Origin: Microbacterium nanhaiense
GTDB lineage: Bacteria > Actinomycetota > Actinomycetes > Actinomycetales > Microbacteriaceae
NCBI RefSeq assembly: GCF_014646015.1
Contig: NZ_BMMQ01000005.1
Coordinates: 62,001-126,000, forward strand
DNA: 64,000 nucleotides
Direction of reading: 5' to 3'
The notes beneath the pieces are model-generated. The model was not told the origin of the DNA. It was given only the letters and a program-made list of their open reading frames with translations, and ran no database searches. A program made the position numbers and the translations under genes. Positions within the stretch are counted from its first letter, which is position 1, and each line of letters begins with the position of its first letter. Below are positions 45,448 to 53,924 of the stretch, one piece after another.

Positions 45448-47589
45448 TCACCGCGTCCAGAGCGACCGGGGCACAAGGCCCCACCACGCCGGGCGGATTC
45501 CGCGCGACAGGGCGCGCAGGTGGGGTGCGAGGTCCTCGTGGCCCGGCGCGGATCCGCTGTAGCGCGCGAGCTCGACGGCGTCGACGAGCGCGCCGAGCGC
45601 GGCCGCATCGACGCGCGACGCTGCGGGACCGCCGAGGCGCGGATCCTCGAGGATCGCGCGGGCGAGCGCGCGCTCGGACAGGGCGCGTCCCCGCGGGATC
45701 CGGGCATCGTCGACCATCGCGACGACCTCCCGCCACGCCGCGAGCGCGTCTCCGCGCGCCGCCGCCGCCATGCGCCTCGCTCGGATCGCGCGGCGCATGC
45801 CCCAGGGTGCCGCCGCGAGGACGAGGACACCGGCCGCGAGCAGCGCGATCCACCACGGATCCGCGTCGAGATGCGACGGGCGCGCGGCGGGCGCGGCCGT
45901 CTCGGACGGGGTGGGCGTGGCCGACGCCGTTGCGCTGGGGGAGACGGAGGGGCGCGCCTCCTCGGGCTCCGGCGCGGTCGTCTCCACCGGCTCCGGCTGG
46001 TCCTCGGCATCGGCGGACGTCACGTTCTGCGCCTGCGCGACGGACGGGGTGGGGTCGAACTGCGTCCAGCCGATGTCCGAGAAATAGACCTCCGGCCATG
46101 CGTGCAGCCGATCCGCCGTCACAGAGTAGGCCGCACGCCCCTCGACGCGTTCGCCCGTCGAGGTGCCGGGAAGGTACCCGATGGCGATGCGGGTGGGAAG
46201 ACCCACGGTGCGTGCCATGAGGGTGAATGCGCTCGCGAAGTGCACGCAGTAGCCTTCGCGCACCTGCAGGAAGGCCTCGATCGCCTCGGCGTCGCTGCCG
46301 TCGAAGCCGTCCGTCACGGGGGTGTCGAGCGAGTACTCGAACTCCGTCGACCGGAGCCAGGACTGCAGTGCGACGGCGCGGTCGTACGGGGTGCGCGCCT
46401 CCGCCGTGACGGAGCGCGCCGCCTGACCGATCGGCCCATCGGCCACCTCGGGGGTCACGTCGAACGCGAAATCCGGAGCGTCTCCCGTGCGGAGGTTCTC
46501 GAATTGCGCGCGCGTGGGCACCACCTCGACGGAGCGCACTGAGTACTCGAGCCCCTGGGTCGAATCCGTCGACGTGCGTGCCGTGCGGTTCTCCGCCATG
46601 ACCTGCCACTCTCGCCCGACGCCGTCGACCGACACCGCATTCTCGGGCAGGGGGAGGTACTGGGTGTCGAGGCGCACCCGATCCACCCAGGTGGTGCGAG
46701 CGCTCGTCTCGATGCCGTCGTCGATGTCGACCGCGTCGAAGCCGTCGACGAGCGGTGCGCTCGCGCCCGTGTCCACGTGCCAGCCGTCGTCGTCGAACAT
46801 CGTGTGCGTGGCGAGGCGCAGGTAGGGGGCCGCGGCGAGGTTCGTTCGCACCCGCAGGACCTCGACATTCGACCGGTTGCGCAGGTCGTCGCCGAGGTCG
46901 ATCGAGACGTTGACGCTCGTCGGGCGGGCGTAGAGCGCGACGCCGCTCGTGGGGGCAAACGGAATGGCCGGCACGGCGAGGACGGCGGCGAAGGCGGCGA
47001 CGATCACGATTGCGACCGCAGCGAGCGATGACCGCCTCCGCGGTTCGCGGGATCCGCGGGCGGCGATGAGCAGCAGAAGGGCGATCGCGAATGCCACAGC
47101 GTAGACGAGGTGATCGCCCTGGGGCACGGCGAGCTGCGGCCCGATGAAGACCGCCGCAAGGGGCAACGCGGCGACGAGCGGCAGACGCCACGAGTTCGCG
47201 ATCGCATCGATGAGGATCGCCAGGATCCCGATCGCGGTCACGAGCGCGAAGCGCAGCGGCGCGCCGGCGTCGACGGGCGCGACGCTCGTCATGATCTGTG
47301 CCGCCGCCCCCTCGAGAACGCGCGGCACGCCCCAGCCCCCGAGGCCCACGAGATCGCCGAGCCGGCCCGGATACGCCCACCACACCCCGATCAGCAGCGC
47401 GACGAGCTGGAGGCCGAAGCCCACGCCGGGGCGCACCCAGCGTCCGGCGTACCCCACGGCCACGATGACCGCCACGAGCGACACCGAGGCCCCGAACCAG
47501 CCGGAGTCGAGCAGGGTCGTCAGCGGGAGGATCGCCGTGACGAGCGACGCGAGAACGGCGAGGTGCGGCAGGATCCGCGGGCGGGTCAT
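45448..47589 (-). CDS. TgpA family transglutaminase-like membrane protein
   Basis: 713-aa protein. About six N-terminal helices (residues 8-220, DUF3488), an extracellular transglutaminase-like domain with Cys in VREGYCVHFASAFTLMARTV (about residue 440), His in DRLHAWPEVYF (about 490) and Asp in GWTQFDPTP (about 505), a Pro/Thr-rich stretch, a final membrane helix (about 590-610) and a cytoplasmic tail. Homologues are encoded with MoxR and DUF58 proteins and are tied to cell envelope maturation; the substrate is not known. ATGA overlap with the DUF58 gene. Confidence 0.92.
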   Translation of the reverse strand: MTRPRILPHLAVLASLVTAILPLTTLLDSGWFGASVSLVAVIVAVGYAGRWVRPGVGFGLQLVALLIGVWWAYPGRLGDLVGLGGWGVPRVLEGAAAQIMTSVAPVDAGAPLRFALVTAIGILAILIDAIANSWRLPLVAALPLAAVFIGPQLAVPQGDHLVYAVAFAIALLLLIAARGSREPRRRSSLAAVAIVIVAAFAAVLAVPAIPFAPTSGVALYARPTSVNVSIDLGDDLRNRSNVEVLRVRTNLAAAPYLRLATHTMFDDDGWHVDTGASAPLVDGFDAVDIDDGIETSARTTWVDRVRLDTQYLPLPENAVSVDGVGREWQVMAENRTARTSTDSTQGLEYSVRSVEVVPTRAQFENLRTGDAPDFAFDVTPEVADGPIGQAARSVTAEARTPYDRAVALQSWLRSTEFEYSLDTPVTDGFDGSDAEAIEAFLQVREGYCVHFASAFTLMARTVGLPTRIAIGYLPGTSTGERVEGRAAYSVTADRLHAWPEVYFSDIGWTQFDPTPSVAQAQNVTSADAEDQPEPVETTAPEPEEARPSVSPSATASATPTPSETAAPAARPSHLDADPWWIALLAAGVLVLAAAPWGMRRAIRARRMAAAARGDALAAWREVVAMVDDARIPRGRALSERALARAILEDPRLGGPAASRVDAAALGALVDAVELARYSGSAPGHEDLAPHLRALSRGIRPAWWGLVPRSLWTR

Positions 47590-48668
47590 CGCGCACCGCC
47601 CTCGATCGCGGCGGCCCAACTCGCGGCGATGTCGGCGCCGAGCGTCGCCTGCTGCCACCCCGGGGCTGCGACGGGGGCGGGTGTGAGCAGCAGATGCGGG
47701 GCGGGAGTCGCGGGCGGCCAGGCGCCGGGGCCGATCACGACGACGATGCCGAGCTCGGGAATCGCCGCGGGCGGCGCGGACACCGGCTCGAGGCGGGCGC
47801 AGGCCTCCAGGAGACGGTCGAGGTCGGATGCCGCGGCGACGTCGCCGAGGGACGAACCGGCGGAGGTCCGCACAAAGACGAGGATGCCGTCGGCGCGCAG
47901 GCGCGCGACGACGGACACGAGTGCGCTGAGCGCGAGATCGAAGTCATCCGCGGAGGCCCAGCTTCCCGGTGCGGTATCGATCACGACGGTCGCCGAGGCC
48001 GTCTGCTCCCGTTCCTCCTCCCGGACCATGAGGTCGCCGTGGTGCGCGGAGGCGCGCCAATGGACCCGCCGGATGGAGTCGCCCGGCGCATAGGGGCGCG
48101 GGATGAGGTTGTCCGTTCCCTGCCCCTGCGCGCCGGACCTCGTCGCGTCGTCTCCGGTGGATCCCGTCGAGGAAAGCGGCGCGAGCGGCACGATCGGCGG
48201 CACGGCGACGATGTCGACGGATCCGCCGGCGGATCGGCGGCGAAGCGCCGCACCGAAGGGCGCGAGCCGTTCCAATCGCAGCGGCCCCAGCCGGTGCACG
48301 CCGCGGCGTGAGGGCACGACGACGCTGACGAGCCCCTCCTCGCCGACGCTCGTCTCGCTGACGACGAGGCCCGACGAGACGAGTTCGGCGGCGCCGTCGA
48401 AGCTCCGACTCGGGTCGAAGCGTGTGACGACGCGCAACGGCTCACCGACGGGCGCCAGCGGCGAACCCAGCACGCGTTCGATGCGCTTCGGCACCCGGAC
48501 GATCGCGACGGTCGCCCACGACAGCACGAGTGCGATCACGAGCACCGCGGCGAGGTAGACGAGCTCCACGCGGGAAAACGCGATGCCGCCAGCCGTGAAC
48601 GTCCCGGCCACGAGGAGCATGCCGATGCCGCGCCACGTGGGGCGGAAGGGCGCTCCGGTGCTCGTCAT
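47586..48668 (-). CDS. DUF58 domain-containing protein
   Basis: 360-aa membrane-anchored protein. Two N-terminal helices (about residues 12-55), then a beta region and the DUF58 signature RPYAPGDSIRRVHWRASAHH near residue 195, followed by a von-Willebrand-A-like fold (ASATVVIDTAPGSW). It works with MoxR ATPases, which act as chaperones for such domains. Start and stop both overlap the neighbours by 4 bp (ATGA), a tightly coupled operon. Confidence 0.93.
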   Translation of the reverse strand: MTSTGAPFRPTWRGIGMLLVAGTFTAGGIAFSRVELVYLAAVLVIALVLSWATVAIVRVPKRIERVLGSPLAPVGEPLRVVTRFDPSRSFDGAAELVSSGLVVSETSVGEEGLVSVVVPSRRGVHRLGPLRLERLAPFGAALRRRSAGGSVDIVAVPPIVPLAPLSSTGSTGDDATRSGAQGQGTDNLIPRPYAPGDSIRRVHWRASAHHGDLMVREEEREQTASATVVIDTAPGSWASADDFDLALSALVSVVARLRADGILVFVRTSAGSSLGDVAAASDLDRLLEACARLEPVSAPPAAIPELGIVVVIGPGAWPPATPAPHLLLTPAPVAAPGWQQATLGADIAASWAAAIEGGAR

Positions 48669-49633
48669 GCCGAGGCGGGGACGGCGACGCGCTGCACGAT
48701 CTCGTGGAGCGCGTCGAGCACCGGATCCGTTCCGTGCGCCGACGCGTGCCGGTGCGCGGGGATCAGGCGGTGTGCGAACACGGGGCGGACGAGGCTCGCG
48801 ATGTCGTCCGGGATGACGAAGGCGCGGCCCTGCAGCGCCGCGCGCGCCTTTGCCGCCCGGACGAGCTGGAGCGTTGCGCGGGGGCTCGCTCCGAGGCGCA
48901 GCGAGCCGTGCGCGCGGGTCGCCTGGGCGAGCGCGACGGCGTATCGCTCGACGACGGGGGAGATGTGCACGTGACGCACGAAGGCGATCAGGCGTGCGAC
49001 CCCGTCGAGGTCGATGACGGGCCGCAACTCGGCCAGGGGGTTGGCCGTGTCCCGCTGGCGCAGCATGAGCTGCTCGGCATCGGCATCGGGATAGCCCATC
49101 GACATCCGCATCATGAACCGGTCGAGCTGAGCCTCGGGGAGCGCATAGGTGCCGTCCATCTCGAGTGGGTTCTGTGTGGCCATCACGAGGAACGGGCTCG
49201 GCAGGGCGTGAGAATGCCCATCCACCGAGACCTGGCGCTCCTCCATCGCCTCGAGGAGCGCCGACTGGGTCTTCGGCGAGGACCGGTTGATCTCGTCCGC
49301 GATCACGACGTTCGCGAACACCGCGCCGCGCGTGAAATCGAAGGTGCGGCTCACGGGGTTGAACACGCTCACGCCCGTCACGTCGCCGGGCAGCAGATCG
49401 GGGGTGAACTGGATCCGGCGCACCTCGGCGTGGATGGAGGCCGCGAGCGCGCGGGCGAGCACCGTCTTCCCGACGCCGGGCACGTCCTCCACGAGCAGGT
49501 GCCCCTCCGCGAGGAGAGCGATAAGCGCCGTCTGAATGGCGTGATCCTTCCCATCGATCACGCGCCGCATATTCGCGGCGACCTGCTCGGTCGCGGCGCG
49601 GAACTGCTCGGGGCTCATCCTCGTCTCAGACAT
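48665..49633 (-). CDS. MoxR family AAA+ ATPase
   Basis: 322-aa ATPase. Walker A VEDVPGVGKTVLARALA (about residues 45-60), Walker B VFANVVIADEINRSSPKTQS (about 108), sensor 1 MATQNPLEMDGTYALPEAQL and the lid with LGASPRATLQLVRAAKA are as in MoxR. First gene of the operon; it probably remodels DUF58/TgpA complexes. TAGGCT (49646-49641) ends 7 nt before the ATG, so it is likely leaderless. Confidence 0.94.
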   Translation of the reverse strand: MSETRMSPEQFRAATEQVAANMRRVIDGKDHAIQTALIALLAEGHLLVEDVPGVGKTVLARALAASIHAEVRRIQFTPDLLPGDVTGVSVFNPVSRTFDFTRGAVFANVVIADEINRSSPKTQSALLEAMEERQVSVDGHSHALPSPFLVMATQNPLEMDGTYALPEAQLDRFMMRMSMGYPDADAEQLMLRQRDTANPLAELRPVIDLDGVARLIAFVRHVHISPVVERYAVALAQATRAHGSLRLGASPRATLQLVRAAKARAALQGRAFVIPDDIASLVRPVFAHRLIPAHRHASAHGTDPVLDALHEIVQRVAVPASA

Positions 49634-49640
49634 CGCTCCC

Positions 49641-49646
49641 AGCCTA
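49641..49646 (-). promoter_or_regulatory. -10 box of leaderless MoxR gene
   Basis: TAGGCT on the minus strand, 7 nt before the ATG at 49633. It is back-to-back with the promoter of the SRP RNA only about 30 bp away. Confidence 0.55.
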
Positions 49647-49673
49647 GTGTCGGGATCCGACTCCCGACCCTGT

Positions 49674-49679
49674 TACTCT
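49674..49679 (+). promoter_or_regulatory. -10 box of the SRP RNA gene
   Basis: TACTCT, 6 nt before the first base of the RNA stem. Confidence 0.7.
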
Positions 49680-49685
49680 GGTATC

Positions 49686-49779
49686 GGCTCTCCGCGTGAC
49701 GGCATCCAGGCCAACTCCCCCAGGACGGAAACGTAGCAAGGGTAACCGGGCTCTGTCGGGTACGCGGAGAGTCTTTTTT
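49686..49779 (+). ncRNA. ffs: Signal recognition particle RNA (4.5S, small bacterial type)
   Basis: About 94-nt hairpin RNA. The closing stem GGCTCTCCGCGT (49686-49697) pairs with ACGCGGAGAGTC (49762-49773), one G-U. The conserved tip binding Ffh is visible as CAGGCCAACTCC then AGGACGGAAACGTAGCAAG, the SRP domain IV signature. A run of six T (49774-49779) ends transcription. It should bind Ffh to target membrane proteins. Confidence 0.93.
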
Positions 49780-49817
49780 GTGCCTGTGAAACGCGTCCGC
49801 GGCTCGGCACGGCGGGG

Positions 49818-49823
49818 TAGCGT
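49818..49823 (+). promoter_or_regulatory. -10 box of leaderless pta
   Basis: TAGCGT ends 7 nt before the GTG at 49831. Confidence 0.6.
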
Positions 49824-49830
49824 GGCTTTC

Positions 49831-51936
49831 GTGGCGAGAAGCATCTACATCACGTCTGCAGAGGGCCATTCCGGCAAATCGACCGTGGCCCTCGGTGTTC
49901 TCGATTCGCTGAGCCGGGTCACGCCCCGGGTCGGGGTGTTCCGGGCGATCGCCCGGTCGACGGCCGAGCGCGACTACGTTCTCGAGATGCTGCTCGAGCA
50001 CGACGGCGTCGACCTCGACTACGACGACTGCATCGGCGCCACCTACGATGACGTACGCGCGGATCCGGAAGCGGCCCTCGTGCGGATCGTCGACCGCTTC
50101 ACTCGCGTCTCGTCGCAGTGCGACGCGGTCGTCGTGCTCGGCAGCGACTACACCGACGTCGGCAGTCCCGCCGAGCTGGCGTTCAACGCGCGCATCGCGG
50201 CGAATCTCGCGACGCCGGTGCTGCTCGTGCTCGGCGGACGACAGCTGCAGGGCCACAGCGAGCGACTCGGATCCACCCAGGCGCGCTCGCCGCGTGAGGT
50301 TGGTCAGCTCGCCGCGCTCGCGGTGGGCGAGCTGCGCCGCGGCAACGCGGAGCTCGCGGCGACGATCGTGAACCGCGCCGATGCGGAGCGGGCGCCCGAG
50401 ATCGTCTCGGCCGTCGCCCCGCACACGCCGGACACGCCGGTATGGGCGCTGCCGGAGGACAGGCTGCTCGTCGCGCCGACGATGGCGGACGTCATGCGCG
50501 CCGTCGACGGCGAGCTCGTGAAGGGCGACCAGGCGCTCCTCGTCCGTGAGGCGCTCGGCGTGACGGTGGCGGGAATGTCGATGGCTAACATCCTGCCCCG
50601 CCTCGACGAGGGCGACGTCGTGCTCATCGCCGCCGACCGCGGCGACGCGTTGCTGGCGGCCCTCAGCGCCAACAGCTCGGGAACCTTCCCCTCGCTCGCG
50701 GGCATCGTGCTCAACGGCCCCTTCGAGATCCCCGAGCCGCTACAGCGACTTGTTGACGGGCTCGCGGCGTCGATTCCGATCATCCGAACCTCGGGCGACA
50801 CGTACCCGACGGCGGTGCGCATCATGTCGGCACGGGGGCGGCTCGCCGCCTCGAGCCCGCAGCGGTACAGCCGCGCGCTTCGCCTCTTCGAGCAGAACGT
50901 CGACATTCCGGAGCTTGTCCGCGTGCTCGGCGTCGCGAATGCGACGGTCGTCACCCCGATCATGTTCCAGCATCAGCTCATGGAACGCGCCAGGGGCGAC
51001 CGCCGCCACATCGTGCTGCCGGAGGGCGGAGACGACCGGATCCTCAAGGCCGCGGCGATCCTGCTGGAGCGCGGCGTCGCCGAGCTCACGATCCTCGGCG
51101 AGCCGGCCGATGTGCGCTCCCGCGCCACGGAGCTGGGCCTCGACATCTCGGCGGCGAGGGTGCTCAGCCCCTTCGACCCGGCGTACGTCGACCGCTTCGC
51201 GACGGAGTACACCCGCCTGCGTGCGCACAAGGGCATGACCTACGACAAGGCCGCCGACCTGGTCACGGACGTGTCGTACTTCGGCACGATGATGGTGCAC
51301 ATGGGCGATGCCGACGGCATGGTCTCGGGCGCCGCGCACACGACGGCGCACACCATCCGGCCGTCGTTCGAGATCATCAAGACGCGGCCCGGGGTCTCGG
51401 TCGTTTCGAGCGTCTTCCTCATGGCGCTCGCCGACCGCGTGCTCGTCTACGGCGACTGCGCCGTGATCCCGGATCCGACGAGCGAGCAGCTCAGCGACAT
51501 CGCTATCTCCTCGGCGGCGACCGCGGCGCAGTTCGGCATTGACCCCCGGGTCGCGATGCTCTCCTATTCGACCGGGGAGTCCGGATCCGGCGCCGACGTC
51601 GAGAAGGTCCGCGAGGCGACCCGGCTCGCGCGGGAGCGCGCCCCCGAGCTTCCGATCGAGGGGCCGATCCAATACGACGCCGCAGCGGACGCCGCGGTCG
51701 CGCGCGCGAAGATGCCGGGATCCGCCGTCGCCGGGCGCGCGACGGTGTTCGTCTTCCCGGATCTGAACACCGGCAACAACACCTACAAGGCGGTTCAGCG
51801 ATCGGCGGGCGCCATCGCGATCGGGCCGGTTCTGCAGGGACTCAACAAGCCCATCAACGATCTGTCGCGCGGGGCGCTCGTCGACGACATCGTCAACACG
51901 GTCGTCATCACCGCCATCCAGGCACAGGAGAGCTGA
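49831..51936 (+). CDS. pta: Phosphate acetyltransferase
   Basis: 701-aa long-form Pta, interconverting acetyl-CoA and acetyl phosphate. The N-terminal P-loop domain begins RSIYITSAEGHSGKSTVALG, a DRTGG domain lies in the middle (about residues 215-330), and the catalytic C-terminal domain (about 375-700) has RRHIVLPEGGDDRILKAA, MLSYSTGESGSGADVEKVRE and FPDLNTGNNTYKAVQR. GTG 49831 is set by the leaderless promoter; a start at 49696 would fall in the SRP RNA. ackA follows 2 nt later. Confidence 0.95.
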   Translation: MARSIYITSAEGHSGKSTVALGVLDSLSRVTPRVGVFRAIARSTAERDYVLEMLLEHDGVDLDYDDCIGATYDDVRADPEAALVRIVDRFTRVSSQCDAVVVLGSDYTDVGSPAELAFNARIAANLATPVLLVLGGRQLQGHSERLGSTQARSPREVGQLAALAVGELRRGNAELAATIVNRADAERAPEIVSAVAPHTPDTPVWALPEDRLLVAPTMADVMRAVDGELVKGDQALLVREALGVTVAGMSMANILPRLDEGDVVLIAADRGDALLAALSANSSGTFPSLAGIVLNGPFEIPEPLQRLVDGLAASIPIIRTSGDTYPTAVRIMSARGRLAASSPQRYSRALRLFEQNVDIPELVRVLGVANATVVTPIMFQHQLMERARGDRRHIVLPEGGDDRILKAAAILLERGVAELTILGEPADVRSRATELGLDISAARVLSPFDPAYVDRFATEYTRLRAHKGMTYDKAADLVTDVSYFGTMMVHMGDADGMVSGAAHTTAHTIRPSFEIIKTRPGVSVVSSVFLMALADRVLVYGDCAVIPDPTSEQLSDIAISSAATAAQFGIDPRVAMLSYSTGESGSGADVEKVREATRLARERAPELPIEGPIQYDAAADAAVARAKMPGSAVAGRATVFVFPDLNTGNNTYKAVQRSAGAIAIGPVLQGLNKPINDLSRGALVDDIVNTVVITAIQAQES

Positions 51937-51938
51937 AC

Positions 51939-53132
51939 ATGCCCGTCGTCCTCGTCGTCAACAGCGGCTCATCGTCCTTCAAATACCAGCTGATCGAGAT
52001 GGACGGCGAGCGGGTGCTCGCATCCGGGCTCGTCGAGCGCATCGGCGAGGGGGAGGGGCGAGCCGAGCACCGCACGGCGGGGGAGTCCTTCCCGGTCTCG
52101 CAGGACATCCCCGATCACACCGCGGGCTTCGGCCTCATGATCGATGCGTTCGCCGCGCACGGCCCGTCGCTCGAGCAGAACCCGCCCGTCGCCGTCGGTC
52201 ACCGCGTCGTGCACGGCGGCGCGCGATTCTTCGAGGCGACGGTGATCGACGACCTCGTCGAGATCAACATCGACGACCTCTCGGTGCTGGCACCCCTGCA
52301 CAACCCCGGCGCGCTACAGGGGATCCGGGCCGCGCGCCGCGCCTTCGCGGACGTCCCGCACGTGGCCGTCTTCGACACGGCCTTCCACCAGACCATGCCG
52401 CCCGCGGCATATACCTACGCGCTCGACAGGGCGACGGCGGAGAAGCACCGGATCCGCCGCTACGGTTTCCACGGCACGAGTCACAAGTTCGTGAGCGAGG
52501 CCGCCGCCGCGCACCTCGGGCGCCCGCTCGCCGAGCTGAAGCAGATCGTCTTCCACCTCGGGAACGGCGCCTCGGCGGCCGCGATCGACGGCGGCCGCTC
52601 GGTAGACACCTCGATGGGCTTCACACCGCTCGAGGGGCTCGTGATGGGTACGCGCACGGGCGACATCGACCCGGCGATCCTCATCCACCTGCAGCGCCGG
52701 GCGGGGCTCACGACGCGCGAGCTTGACGACCTGCTGAACAAGCGCAGCGGACTCGTCGGGCTCGCCGGCGCGAACGACATGCGCGACCTGACGGCACGCG
52801 CGGAGGCCGGAGACGTCGCCGCGCGGCTTGCGATCGATGTGTACACGCACCGCCTGCGCGCCTATGCCGGGGCGTATCTCGCACAGCTCGGCGGCGCCGA
52901 CGTGATCAGCTTCACGGCGGGGGTGGGCGAGAACAGCCCGCACATTCGCGAGGCGGCGCTGCGCGGCCTGGAGTTCGCCGGCGTCGAGCTCGACGCCGAG
53001 CGGAACGAGGGCGCACGGCGGGGCGAGATCACCCGCATCTCGACGGATTCGTCCCGCGTCGCGGTCCTCGTCGTACCGACCGACGAAGAGGTCGAGATCG
53101 CCCGCCAGGCGTTCGCGGCCGCTCGCGATTGA
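51939..53132 (+). CDS. ackA: Acetate kinase
   Basis: 397-aa partner of Pta, making ATP and acetate from acetyl phosphate. VLVVNSGSSSFKYQLIEMD at the start, VGHRVVHGGARFFEATVI (about residue 87), VFDTAFHQTMPPAAYTYALD (about 145) and HLGNGASAAAIDGGRSVDTS (about 205) are family marks. ATG 51939 is 2 nt after the pta stop with AGGAGAG as ribosome site. The pair gives overflow metabolism to acetate. Confidence 0.97.
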   Translation: MPVVLVVNSGSSSFKYQLIEMDGERVLASGLVERIGEGEGRAEHRTAGESFPVSQDIPDHTAGFGLMIDAFAAHGPSLEQNPPVAVGHRVVHGGARFFEATVIDDLVEINIDDLSVLAPLHNPGALQGIRAARRAFADVPHVAVFDTAFHQTMPPAAYTYALDRATAEKHRIRRYGFHGTSHKFVSEAAAAHLGRPLAELKQIVFHLGNGASAAAIDGGRSVDTSMGFTPLEGLVMGTRTGDIDPAILIHLQRRAGLTTRELDDLLNKRSGLVGLAGANDMRDLTARAEAGDVAARLAIDVYTHRLRAYAGAYLAQLGGADVISFTAGVGENSPHIREAALRGLEFAGVELDAERNEGARRGEITRISTDSSRVAVLVVPTDEEVEIARQAFAAARD

Positions 53133-53136
53133 GCCC

Positions 53137-53142
53137 TATGCT
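53137..53142 (+). promoter_or_regulatory. -10 box of the phosphoglucomutase/GH65 operon
   Basis: TATGCT just after the ackA stop, giving a leader of about 35 nt with GGGAG before the GTG at 53184. Confidence 0.5.
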
Positions 53143-53183
53143 GGGCAACAAGGCACGCCCACACCCGCGACGGGAGACGACCC

Positions 53184-53924
53184 GTGACTGAACAACTCGC
53201 CACCCGCCTGAGCGGCTTCGACGCCGTTCTCTTCGATCTCGACGGCGTCATCACGCCGACCGCCGACGTGCATATGCGCGCATGGCAGACCATGTTCGAC
53301 CAGCTGTTCGCGGCGTGGCAGATCGCCCCGCCGTACACGGACGACGACTACTTCACCTATGTCGACGGCAAGAAGCGCTACGACGGCGTCGCCGCGCTGC
53401 TGCACAGCCGCAACGTCGAACTCCCTTGGGGGCACCCGTCGGATCCGCCGACCGCCGACACCGTCTGCGGCGTCGGCAATCGGAAGAACGGCGCCTTCCT
53501 CGCCGTGCTCGAGAGGGAAGGGATCGCGGCGTATCCCGGGTCGCTCGCCCTCCTCGACGCGCTCGCCGATGTCGGCACCCCCGTGGCCATCGTGTCCAGC
53601 TCGAAGAACGCGCGCCCCGTGCTCGCGGCCGCCGGCATCATCGACCGTTTCCCCGTGATCGTCGACGGCCTCACCGCCGAGGCGCACCACCTGCCCTCGA
53701 AGCCGGCGCCCGATGTATTCCTGGAGGGAGCGCGGGAACTCGGCACGGAGCCTGCGCGGACCGTTGTCGTCGAGGACGCCCTCGCCGGCGTCGAATCGGG
53801 CGTCGCGGGCGGCTTCGGTCTCGTCGTCGCCGTGGATCGCGGTGCGGGCGCGGATGCGCTGCGCGCCGCGGGCGCACACCTCATCATCACCGACCTCGCC
53901 GACCTGCTGGAAGGAATCGAATGA
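53184..53924 (+). CDS. pgmB: Beta-phosphoglucomutase-like HAD phosphatase
   Basis: 246-aa HAD enzyme. Motif I DAVLFDLDGVITPTADVHM (nucleophile Asp about residue 18), the cap region with GVGNRKNGAFL, motif II IVSSSKNA (about 140), Lys in LPSKPAPDVFLEGA (about 175) and motif IV VVEDALAGVESGVAGG (about 195). It is coupled by ATGA to a GH65 phosphorylase gene; such pairs convert the beta-glucose-1-phosphate made by phosphorolysis to glucose-6-phosphate. GTG start with GGGAG upstream. Confidence 0.9.
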   Translation: MTEQLATRLSGFDAVLFDLDGVITPTADVHMRAWQTMFDQLFAAWQIAPPYTDDDYFTYVDGKKRYDGVAALLHSRNVELPWGHPSDPPTADTVCGVGNRKNGAFLAVLEREGIAAYPGSLALLDALADVGTPVAIVSSSKNARPVLAAAGIIDRFPVIVDGLTAEAHHLPSKPAPDVFLEGARELGTEPARTVVVEDALAGVESGVAGGFGLVVAVDRGAGADALRAAGAHLIITDLADLLEGIE